A DNA stretch of 44,687 bases, taken from contig JAKSIO010000017.1 in the NCBI GenBank assembly GCA_024398785.1, positions 1 through 44,687 of the forward strand, written 5' to 3'. This DNA comes from Bacteroidaceae bacterium. Its GTDB lineage: Bacteria > Bacteroidota > Bacteroidia > Bacteroidales > Bacteroidaceae. Below, one piece after another: positions 27,940-35,722 of the stretch (position 1 is its first letter; each line of letters begins with the position of its first letter). The translations under genes were made by a program, and so were the position numbers. Under the pieces are notes generated by a model. It searched no databases, was not told where the DNA came from, and was given only the letters and a program-made list of their open reading frames with translations.

Positions 27940-28740
27940 ATGATAAAGTTCATTTCATTAGCCAGTGGAAGTAGCGGTAACTGCTATTATTTGGGATTAA
28001 ACGGGAAGGGCATATTGATTGATGCCGGGATTCATGTGCGGCAGATTAAGTCAGCTCTCAGTAATGTTGGTATAAGCTTTGAGAGTATTATGGCTGTGTT
28101 TGTAACTCATGACCATGCCGACCATATCAAATCTCTGTCGTCATTGGGCGAGAAATACAATCTGCCCATATATGCTACACGTGATACGCATGCAGGTATT
28201 AACCATAATTATTGTATAAACCCCAAATTGTCGTCATGTGTCCATTATGTTGAGAAACTCAAGACTACAGAACTGTTCGGATTCAGTCTGACTCCGTTTG
28301 AGGTTCCTCATGACGGTAGTGATAATGTTGGCTATTTTGTTGAGGCTGACGGTAAAACATTCTGCTTTGTAACTGATATCGGTCACATTACACCGGTTGT
28401 CAAAGATTTCGGTTCAAAGGCAAATTACCTGATTATTGAGGCCAACTATGACAGGAATATGCTTGATATGGGACGTTATCCTGCATTCTTGAAGGCGCGT
28501 ATTACATCTCCTGTTGGACATCTGTGCAATTCTGATACAGCTCAGTTTCTGATAGATATTGTAAATCCCGATTTGAAACATATCTGGCTTTGTCATTTGA
28601 GCGCTGACAATAATCATCCTGAGATTGCATACAAGACAGTACAGATGGCACTGGCTCAATACGGTATTATTGTTGACAAGGATATCAAGCTTACGGCACT
28701 TAAACGCACAACACCCTCAGAACTTTACGAATTTGCATAA
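27940..28740 (+). CDS. MBL-fold metallohydrolase (YycJ/WalJ-like)
   Basis: The 266-residue protein has the metallo-beta-lactamase signature THDHADH (His57, Asp58, His59, Asp61, His62), the opening SLASGSSGNCYYL, and later metal-site histidines in EVPHDG, TDIGH and CHLS. The order and length fit the YycJ/WalJ group of probable exonuclease-like phosphodiesterases. It is cytoplasmic (no signal). It lies 24 bp after the TamL-like gene. The nucleic-acid substrate is expected from the family but not visible. Confidence 0.88.
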   Translation: MIKFISLASGSSGNCYYLGLNGKGILIDAGIHVRQIKSALSNVGISFESIMAVFVTHDHADHIKSLSSLGEKYNLPIYATRDTHAGINHNYCINPKLSSCVHYVEKLKTTELFGFSLTPFEVPHDGSDNVGYFVEADGKTFCFVTDIGHITPVVKDFGSKANYLIIEANYDRNMLDMGRYPAFLKARITSPVGHLCNSDTAQFLIDIVNPDLKHIWLCHLSADNNHPEIAYKTVQMALAQYGIIVDKDIKLTALKRTTPSELYEFA

Positions 28741-28776
28741 GTCCTGATATATGGCAGATACATTGTTGGTTTTCAT

Positions 28777-28807
28777 TTTGTGTTGAGTGATATTTGTTGT
28801 AATTTTG
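28777..28807 (+). promoter_or_regulatory. promoter for nhaA
   Basis: TTTG (28777-28780), 19 bp spacer and TAATTTTG (28800-28807) match the consensus fully. A perfect inverted repeat starts two bases after the -7 box. Confidence 0.65.
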
Positions 28808-28808
28808 C

Positions 28809-28826
28809 GGCTCAAAAATTTGAGCC
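28809..28826 (+). promoter_or_regulatory. 18 bp palindrome at the predicted nhaA transcription start
   Basis: GGCTCAAAAATTTGAGCC has two perfect 8 bp arms around AA. It directly follows the -7 box, so it would lie at or just after +1. It could be an operator for a dimeric regulator or a 5' stem-loop that stabilises the message. No U-run follows, so a terminator is unlikely. Confidence 0.5.
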
Positions 28827-28865
28827 AAATTATAAAACAACAGTCTTTTGATCAGTAGTAGAATT

Positions 28866-30206
28866 ATGAGTAGTAACTACAGTTTGTTGAGTACCGTCAA
28901 GAAGTATGTCAGTTCAAGTGTTTTGTTGATTATTGCCACTGTATTAGCTTTAGTTTGCGCAAATGTTCCGCAGATTAAAGATATTTATCAGCGATTGTGG
29001 GAACTGCCGGTAAGCTTTTCAATAGGAAATTATAACTTTTTCAGTCATCAGGGTCATGCACTCTCTTTCATGAGTTTTATAAATGACTTTCTGATGGCTT
29101 TTTTCTTTCTTTCTGTAGGTCTTGAAATAAAACGTGAGTTTCTGATAGGAGAGCTAAGCTCAAAAAAGAAGGCCATGCTTCCAATCATCGGTGCTTGCGG
29201 CGGTATGTTGGTTCCAGTGCTGTTGTTCTGGCTGGTATGTCCCGGTAATCCTGAAATGCTGCGTGGTGTTGCAATACCTATGGCTACTGATATAGCATTT
29301 TCTCTGGGTGTAATCTCCATGTTTGGCAAACGTGTGCCGTTGAGTCTTAAAGTATTTCTTACTGCACTTGCTGTTGCTGATGACCTTGGTGGTATCATTG
29401 TAATTGCATTATTCTATTCTGAACAGGTTTATTGGCTGTTCCTGATATTGAGTCTTGTGGTTATTGCCGGACTTATGATTGGCAATTATTTCTGCGTCCG
29501 TTCACGTACATTCTATATTGTTGGCGGTCTTATTTTGTGGTTTCTGATGCTGAACTCAGGTATTCATGCCACAATAAGCGGTGTAATTGTAGCATTCTGT
29601 GTCCCGGCATCGCTGAAACATGGTTCAAGCCATTATATAGAACGCATCCGTAACAATATAAACCAGTTTCCTAAATTTGAAATCTCTGAACAGAATAAGA
29701 CTATAGTTCTGTCCAATGAACAGCTTCAGATTCTTAAAAGTATTGAGTCTGCATCAAATCACCTGATAAGTCCGTTACAGAATCTGGAAGATAACTTGCG
29801 TACTCCTATCAACTATCTGATTATTCCTCTGTTCGCTTTCGCAAATGCTGGTGTATGTTTTGAAGGAATGCATGTTGCTGACATATTCAACGGAGTGGGT
29901 CTTGCTGTTGTTGTCGGTCTTTTTGCAGGCAAGTTCCTTGGAGTATTCTCTTTCTCATGGCTGGCCATTAAGATTGGTATAGTGAACAAACCTGCTGAAT
30001 CTACTTGGAAGGCTTTTGCCAGTGTCTGCATGCTTTGTGGAATAGGTTTTACGGTTTCTATGTTTCTGGCAGACCTTTCTTATTCCGGTGCCGTGAACGG
30101 AGCTGCGCTGTTAAACAATGCGAAACTTGGAATTCTGATTGGCACAATCCTGTCTGCTGTCGCCGGTTCCATATTACTTAACATCACATTGCCAAAGAAT
30201 AAATAA
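28866..30206 (+). CDS. nhaA: Na+/H+ antiporter NhaA
   Basis: The 446-residue inner-membrane protein has about 11-12 helices. The NhaA core contains Asp142 (MATDIAFSLGV) and the ion-binding pair Asp172-Asp173 (ALAVADDLGGI). The FFFLSVGLEIKREFLIGEL stretch is also diagnostic. It is longer than E. coli NhaA (388) owing to a hydrophilic loop near residues 265-315 (EISEQNKTIVLSNEQLQIL). It exports Na+ in exchange for protons. The frame opens at a TTG at 28848, but the ATG at 28866 (MSSNYSLL) is preferred. It is a single-gene unit with its own promoter; the next gene also has its own promoter. Confidence 0.95.
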   Translation: MSSNYSLLSTVKKYVSSSVLLIIATVLALVCANVPQIKDIYQRLWELPVSFSIGNYNFFSHQGHALSFMSFINDFLMAFFFLSVGLEIKREFLIGELSSKKKAMLPIIGACGGMLVPVLLFWLVCPGNPEMLRGVAIPMATDIAFSLGVISMFGKRVPLSLKVFLTALAVADDLGGIIVIALFYSEQVYWLFLILSLVVIAGLMIGNYFCVRSRTFYIVGGLILWFLMLNSGIHATISGVIVAFCVPASLKHGSSHYIERIRNNINQFPKFEISEQNKTIVLSNEQLQILKSIESASNHLISPLQNLEDNLRTPINYLIIPLFAFANAGVCFEGMHVADIFNGVGLAVVVGLFAGKFLGVFSFSWLAIKIGIVNKPAESTWKAFASVCMLCGIGFTVSMFLADLSYSGAVNGAALLNNAKLGILIGTILSAVAGSILLNITLPKNK

Positions 30207-30245
30207 CCTGATATTTCTCTGTAATTCGTTTTTTTGCTGTTTGTT

Positions 30246-30276
30246 TTTGTGTATTAGGATGCAAATACTAAATTTG
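30246..30276 (+). promoter_or_regulatory. promoter of the esterase-glycosidase unit
   Basis: TTTG (30246-30249), 19 bp and TAAATTTG (30269-30276) fit the consensus. GCAAAT (30261-30266) and ATTTGC (30272-30277) form an inverted repeat across the -7 box, which could serve as an operator. The leader to the ATG is about 40 bp. Confidence 0.6.
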
Positions 30277-30317
30277 CAATTCCGCAATAATGCAAATAAC
30301 AAACATAAACGAATTAT

Positions 30318-32567
30318 ATGAATATTTTTAGCAATTACGGTCGCCCGGCAATGCTTTGTATTGCATTGGCATGGGCAACAGGTATTTCCGCTCAGTTTGG
30401 TGGCGGTTCACAAGGTACAGTAGTCAATCAGGATGGTACGGTAACATTTAATCTGTCTGCTCCTAATGCGCAGTCAGTATATGTTGACGCACAGTTCAGC
30501 GGACGTCAGGCAATGACTAAGGATGCGCGCGGAAACTGGAGTGTAACACTTACTCCGCCGGCAATTGACATTTATCCCTATTGCTTTATTGTTGATGATG
30601 TCCAGGTAATGGATCCAAGCAATCCTGAATGGTTCCCGAATGAAAAATTCAAGAACAGTCTGCTTGACATGCGCGGTGCAGAAGTTCCGCAAGAAGCTAA
30701 GAATGTTCCGCACGGAAATGTAGATTATGTTTTCTATCCGTCAGAAACTATGGGTATTGATATGCCTGCAGTTATCTATACACCTCCTTTCTATGACAAG
30801 AACAGCAAAAAGAAATATCCTGTATATTATCTGATAAGCGGTACTACAGACTCAGAAGAGGTGTTCTTCAAAGTAGGTAAGGTTAACTATATTCTTGATA
30901 ACCTTATTGCAGAAGGCAAAGCTAAAGAGATGATTGTTGTTTTGCCTTATGGTAATCCGTCATTGTATCTGCAGTATAATAATGTGAAGGGTGGTGGAAT
31001 GGCCAATTTCAATGCCGATTTTCTTAATGACCTTATGCCATACGTTGAAGCAAACTACCGCACAATAAACACTCCAGACGGACGTGCCGTAGGCGGTTTC
31101 TCACGTGGAGGCAACCAGGGACTTGGTCTTGGACTTTCCAATCTTGACAGATTCTCTTATCTGTGTTCTTACAGTTCATTTACTGGAGCTGCTCCACGCA
31201 GTGTGTATGAGAATGCTGCCGAAACCAATGGTAAAATCCACATGTTCTGGCTTGGTGTAGGTCTGGATGATTTCCTTTATGACAATGCGAAAGACTACGT
31301 CAATTCTCTGAATGAATACGGCATAAAGCATATTGAACTGTATACAGACGGAAAATTTGGTCACACATGGATGAATGCCCGATATTTCCTGAACGAGACT
31401 CTTCCGTTGCTGTTCCAGAAAAAAGACCCTGAAATTCCTGCTGAGCCTATTTTCCGCACATTCCCTGATGGAAAAGAAAAGAAGGCTGATGAACCCAAAC
31501 AGGAACAGCGTCTTAATATGGCATCCATGGCAAGAATGTTCCCGCAGGGCGTCAAATCTCCGGAATACAATGCAGACGGTACTGTTACATTCCGTTTTGA
31601 GGCTGCCAATGCAAAGAAAGTTGAACTGGATCTGCAGGAACATCCACGTGCAGAAATGACAAAGAATGCTCGCGGAGTTTGGGAAGTTACAGTTACTCCA
31701 AAGGCTCCGGATCTTTATCCGTACTGTTTTATCATGGATGGTTTGCAGGTTGCTGACCCGAACAATATGTACATATTCCCGAACGAGGGCTTCAAGAACA
31801 GCTTAGTTGACGTGCGTGCTGCTGAACCTACAATGCAGGATATGCAGGCTGTACCGCACGGAAAGGTTGCCTATTGCACATATCACTCAGACAATTTAGG
31901 CTTTGAACGCCCAATGTGTATCTATACACCGGCCGGTTACAATCCTGCTGACAAGAAAACAAAGTATCCTGTTCTGTACCTTATACATGGCATGACAGAT
32001 ACATACGAAACATGGTTCAAGGTAGGCCGTATGAACTTTATTCTTGACAATCTGATTGCTCAGGGACTCTGTGAGAAGATGATTGTTGTAATGCCATACG
32101 CCAACCCTGCCATCGAAATGGCAAAACAGGGTCAGAGCGGTTACAATCTTATGGATCCGAGCGTGAATACAAAGGAAATTCTTGAAGAAATAATTCCATA
32201 CGTTGAACAGAACTACAGAGTTAAGACCGATGCCGACAGCCGTGCAATTGCAGGCTTCTCTTTGGGCGGTCGCCAGACTCTTGCAACAGGTATAAACAAT
32301 CCTGACAAGTTCCATTACGTTTGCGCTTTTGCTCCTGCTTTTTATGAAGAAAGCTGGTTCGAAAATGTTGACCAGATTAACTCAGAACTCAAACTCATGT
32401 GGTTGGGTTGCGGAAACAGCGATTTCCTGCACAATACTGCAACCGGACTTGAAAAACTTATGAATGATAAGGGCATTAAGCATCAGGTTCATTATTCTGA
32501 GGGCGGACATACATGGATGAACTGCCGTGATTATCTTGAAATAATAGCACAAAAACTGTTTAAGTGA
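30318..32567 (+). CDS. two-headed exported CE1-type esterase (tandem E-set + esterase modules)
   Basis: The 749-residue protein has a Sec signal (about 1-25, TGISAQ) and two homologous halves (about 35-375 and 400-749). Each half has a CBM48-like E-set domain (NQDGTVTFNLSAPNA and NADGTVTFRFEAANA) and a CE1 esterase domain. Nucleophiles are Ser262 (GFSRGG) and Ser648 (GFSLGG). Acids are Asp318 and Asp702, and histidines His349 (FGHTWM) and His731 (GGHTWM). The second oxyanion loop is the usual LIHGM (His557), but the first reads LISGT with Ser174. Relatives are feruloyl or acetyl-xylan esterases. It is first in a five-gene unit; the GH2 gene follows after 15 bp. The halves may differ in substrate, or the first may be weaker. 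Confidence 0.88.
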   Translation: MNIFSNYGRPAMLCIALAWATGISAQFGGGSQGTVVNQDGTVTFNLSAPNAQSVYVDAQFSGRQAMTKDARGNWSVTLTPPAIDIYPYCFIVDDVQVMDPSNPEWFPNEKFKNSLLDMRGAEVPQEAKNVPHGNVDYVFYPSETMGIDMPAVIYTPPFYDKNSKKKYPVYYLISGTTDSEEVFFKVGKVNYILDNLIAEGKAKEMIVVLPYGNPSLYLQYNNVKGGGMANFNADFLNDLMPYVEANYRTINTPDGRAVGGFSRGGNQGLGLGLSNLDRFSYLCSYSSFTGAAPRSVYENAAETNGKIHMFWLGVGLDDFLYDNAKDYVNSLNEYGIKHIELYTDGKFGHTWMNARYFLNETLPLLFQKKDPEIPAEPIFRTFPDGKEKKADEPKQEQRLNMASMARMFPQGVKSPEYNADGTVTFRFEAANAKKVELDLQEHPRAEMTKNARGVWEVTVTPKAPDLYPYCFIMDGLQVADPNNMYIFPNEGFKNSLVDVRAAEPTMQDMQAVPHGKVAYCTYHSDNLGFERPMCIYTPAGYNPADKKTKYPVLYLIHGMTDTYETWFKVGRMNFILDNLIAQGLCEKMIVVMPYANPAIEMAKQGQSGYNLMDPSVNTKEILEEIIPYVEQNYRVKTDADSRAIAGFSLGGRQTLATGINNPDKFHYVCAFAPAFYEESWFENVDQINSELKLMWLGCGNSDFLHNTATGLEKLMNDKGIKHQVHYSEGGHTWMNCRDYLEIIAQKLFK

Positions 32568-32582
32568 TCATCACGTGTCTTT

Positions 32583-35500
32583 ATGAATAATTGGTGCCGA
32601 ACTGTATTTCTGTGTGCCTTTCTGGCTGAATCTGTACAGATTTCTGCCGCACAGCAGCATGATTGGGAAAATCCCCATATCATAGGTGTCAACAAAGAAC
32701 CGTATCATGCAACTCTTACTCTTCCGTCAAAAATCAAAGATTGCACTGAGGTTACTTGTCTGGACGGCTATTGGAAATTCCATTGGTCAAAAGATCCCGA
32801 TGGAGCTGTTCCCGATTTTTCCGGTCAGGACTTTGATGCATCAGGTTGGGACAGTATTGTAGTACCTGGTGAGTGGCAGTTACAGGGATATGGCAAACCA
32901 ATTTATTCCAATTTCAATTATCCGTTCAAGGCTAACGCCCCATATGTAATGGATGAGCCGGGACGTGATTATTACAGTTATGAACATAGAAACCCTGTAG
33001 GCCAGTACATTACTACTTTTTGGATTAGTGCCGATGACTTGAAAGACAAGGCTTTGTATCTGCAATTCGGCGGTGTTGAATCCGCTTTCTATCTTTGGAT
33101 TAACGGACAGATGGTAGGGTATAGCCAGAACTCGATGGCTCCCGCCGAATTCAATATTACAGATTATGTTGTAGAAGGCAGTAACCGTTTGGCTGTACAG
33201 GTTTTTCAATGGTCTGATGGCAGTTATCTGGAAGACCAGGACATGTGGCGCTTAAGCGGTATATTCCGTTCGGTATATTTGTGGAAAAGACCAGCCGTTC
33301 ATATTGCAGACTATAACATAACAACAGATATGGATACAGTTTCCAATCAGACCACTGTTAACCTGAAAGTTGTGTTGCGCAATACATCTGCAAGGAATGT
33401 GTCAAAACTGACAGTATCGGCCACTATTGCTCACGGTACAAATTTGTCAGACAAAACAGTGCCAATGAAAATGCAGCTGAAGAAATTGGCTGCCGGAACT
33501 ACAGATACACTCTATCTGAGCGGCGTTATTTCTGACCCATTGTTGTGGAGTCCTGAGAAACCGAATCTGTATGATATAGAGTTGGAACTGTCAGGTAAGG
33601 CTCTTTCTGAACCGGAACGTTTTTCCAATCATTTTGGTGTAAGAACAATAGAACGGAGCGGAGAAGTATTCCTTTTCAATGGCAAGCCTGTCAAGTTGAA
33701 AGGTGTTAACCGCCATGAATTTCACCCGCGGTTAGGCCGTACCCCTGATGAAAATACTTATCGTCTTGATTTGAGTCTGATGAAAAGAGCCAATATCAAT
33801 ATGATACGCACATCCCACTATCCTGACGATCCTCTGTTTTACGAGTTGTGTGATGAATATGGTTTCTATGTTATGGACGAGGCTAATCAGGAAAGCCATC
33901 AATACGGAATAGGAAATACTTTCCTTGGCGATAATCCTGACTGGACTGATGCACATGTTGACCGCGCACTGGCTGTTGTAATGAGAGACTTCAACCATCC
34001 ATGTGTGATTATCTGGTCTTTGGGAAACGAAGGCGGTAGAGGAAGGAATTTTAAGGCAATGGCCCATGCTGTCCGTTCAATAGATTCTACAAGATTGGTC
34101 TTCAGTGATTCAGACCGTTCAGTATCAGATTTGTATGACGACAGTTATCTGAGTCCTGAACGTTCTGCGCAGACAGCTGCCAGAATATCTGACCGTCCGT
34201 TCTTTATGCGTGAGTATTATTACCAGGAAGGTAATTCAGGTGGCAATCTTGATGAATACTGGCACTATATCTATGCAGATTCAAGCTATCTTGGAGGTGC
34301 CATTTGGGAATGGGCAAGTCACGGTCTTGCGGCAAAGAAGGATGGTGGTGTATTGGAATGGGATAACAATCCTAAAAGATTGGAACTTGATTCTGATGAA
34401 TATTTTGCATATGGAGGTGATTTTGGTGATATGCCTAATGACGCTACGGATTGTATCAACGGACTTGTAAGTGCAGACCGTACTCCAAAACCGTCGTACT
34501 ACCAGGTCCAGTACGTGTATCAGGATCTCAAATTTGAATATTCCGCTACAAGAAACGCTGTCAAGGTTATGAATGCAAATTACTTTACCGTTTTGTCGGA
34601 GTATGATTACACGTATGCATATTGTTGTAACGGTAACATTATCAAGAGCGGAAATGTTTCATTAAACAACAGTAATGAACTCATTCTGCCTGGTGTTGAT
34701 ATGAATGGAGCAGGCAGTGAATATACTCTTGAAATAACAGCCCGTCTGAGAAATCCGATAGTGGATTGCTTGAAAAACCAGGTGGTGGCAAGAGAACAGT
34801 TTATACTTAAAGAGTGGAAAGCACCGGAATTCGAGTCGGATGTCAAAGTGTTGTATTCATGTACCGGTAGTGTATATTCTGTAGTTGCAGGGGATAATAC
34901 TTTTGTTATTGATAGGACAAACGGTTCATTGTCAAGTTGGAAAGCAAACGGTACAGAATTGCTTGCAAAGCCACTGGAACCCTATTTTTGGAAAACGGCA
35001 ACCGATGTCCAGACAGCAAACAATTACCTGACCCGTTTGGGTCTCTGGAAAAATCAGAGTGATGAAAGAAAAGTTACGCTGACCAGCGCAAAATTTATTG
35101 GCAATATATTGACGGTTACAGTCAATATGGAATTAGGTGTTGGTGCAAGTTATGTCCTGACATATAGTTTTGCCAATAACGGTAAGGTTATGGTAAACGC
35201 AAGTTATGTCCCTGAATCAGACAATATTGCGCAAATGCCAAAGTTTGGAGTGAGAATGGGAATTGATTCCGTTTACTCCAATATCAGTTGGTATGGCCGC
35301 GGACCCTGGGAAAACTATCCCGACCGTAAAAGCGGTTACTTTATCGGTAGTTATAAGTCATCACTTGAAGATTTTGTTACAGAATACATACATCCCCAGG
35401 ATAATGCAAACAGAACAGATGTGAGATATTTTGTTTTGACATCGGCAGACAATCATAGTCTGATAGTAGAAGGTATGCAACCATTGTGTTTCAGAGCATG

Positions 35501-35696
35501 GCCATATACTGAGCAACAACTGGAAGAAGCCGGACATCCATATCAGATTGGGCATTGCGGTTATGTGAATCTGAATGTGGATTTGAACATTCACGGAGTA
35601 GGCGGTAATGACGGATGGGGCTCAAGAACAGCGGCAGAATATACATTGCCTGGAAATTCCGGATATTCATATTCTTTCACGATGGAATACAGATAA
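32583..35696 (+). CDS. exported GH2 beta-galactosidase-like enzyme
   Basis: The 1037 residues comprise a signal peptide (about 1-23, QISAAQ), a jelly-roll sugar-binding domain (GEWQLQGYGKPIYSN near 98), and two immunoglobulin-like domains. The GH2 barrel follows with the signature NMIRTSHYPDDP (near 407), acid/base Glu483 (SLGNEGG) and nucleophile Glu544 (FMREYYYQ). A C-terminal beta-galactosidase small-chain domain carries WYGRGPWENYPDR (near 903). The domain order and length are those of LacZ-type enzymes. The altered nucleophile neighbourhood (MREYYYQEGN rather than CEYAHAMGN) suggests a different aglycone than lactose. It probably removes beta-galactosyl or related groups from plant-wall side chains in the periplasm. 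It lies between the tandem esterase and the GH127-like gene (26 bp gap). Confidence 0.9.
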   Translation: MNNWCRTVFLCAFLAESVQISAAQQHDWENPHIIGVNKEPYHATLTLPSKIKDCTEVTCLDGYWKFHWSKDPDGAVPDFSGQDFDASGWDSIVVPGEWQLQGYGKPIYSNFNYPFKANAPYVMDEPGRDYYSYEHRNPVGQYITTFWISADDLKDKALYLQFGGVESAFYLWINGQMVGYSQNSMAPAEFNITDYVVEGSNRLAVQVFQWSDGSYLEDQDMWRLSGIFRSVYLWKRPAVHIADYNITTDMDTVSNQTTVNLKVVLRNTSARNVSKLTVSATIAHGTNLSDKTVPMKMQLKKLAAGTTDTLYLSGVISDPLLWSPEKPNLYDIELELSGKALSEPERFSNHFGVRTIERSGEVFLFNGKPVKLKGVNRHEFHPRLGRTPDENTYRLDLSLMKRANINMIRTSHYPDDPLFYELCDEYGFYVMDEANQESHQYGIGNTFLGDNPDWTDAHVDRALAVVMRDFNHPCVIIWSLGNEGGRGRNFKAMAHAVRSIDSTRLVFSDSDRSVSDLYDDSYLSPERSAQTAARISDRPFFMREYYYQEGNSGGNLDEYWHYIYADSSYLGGAIWEWASHGLAAKKDGGVLEWDNNPKRLELDSDEYFAYGGDFGDMPNDATDCINGLVSADRTPKPSYYQVQYVYQDLKFEYSATRNAVKVMNANYFTVLSEYDYTYAYCCNGNIIKSGNVSLNNSNELILPGVDMNGAGSEYTLEITARLRNPIVDCLKNQVVAREQFILKEWKAPEFESDVKVLYSCTGSVYSVVAGDNTFVIDRTNGSLSSWKANGTELLAKPLEPYFWKTATDVQTANNYLTRLGLWKNQSDERKVTLTSAKFIGNILTVTVNMELGVGASYVLTYSFANNGKVMVNASYVPESDNIAQMPKFGVRMGIDSVYSNISWYGRGPWENYPDRKSGYFIGSYKSSLEDFVTEYIHPQDNANRTDVRYFVLTSADNHSLIVEGMQPLCFRAWPYTEQQLEEAGHPYQIGHCGYVNLNVDLNIHGVGGNDGWGSRTAAEYTLPGNSGYSYSFTMEYR

Positions 35697-35722
35697 CGTC
35701 TTTTAATATAATAGAATAAAAA

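Noticed and set aside
28809..28826. Terminator after the MBL-fold gene
   Set aside because: The palindrome has no T-run and lies downstream of a full nhaA promoter match.
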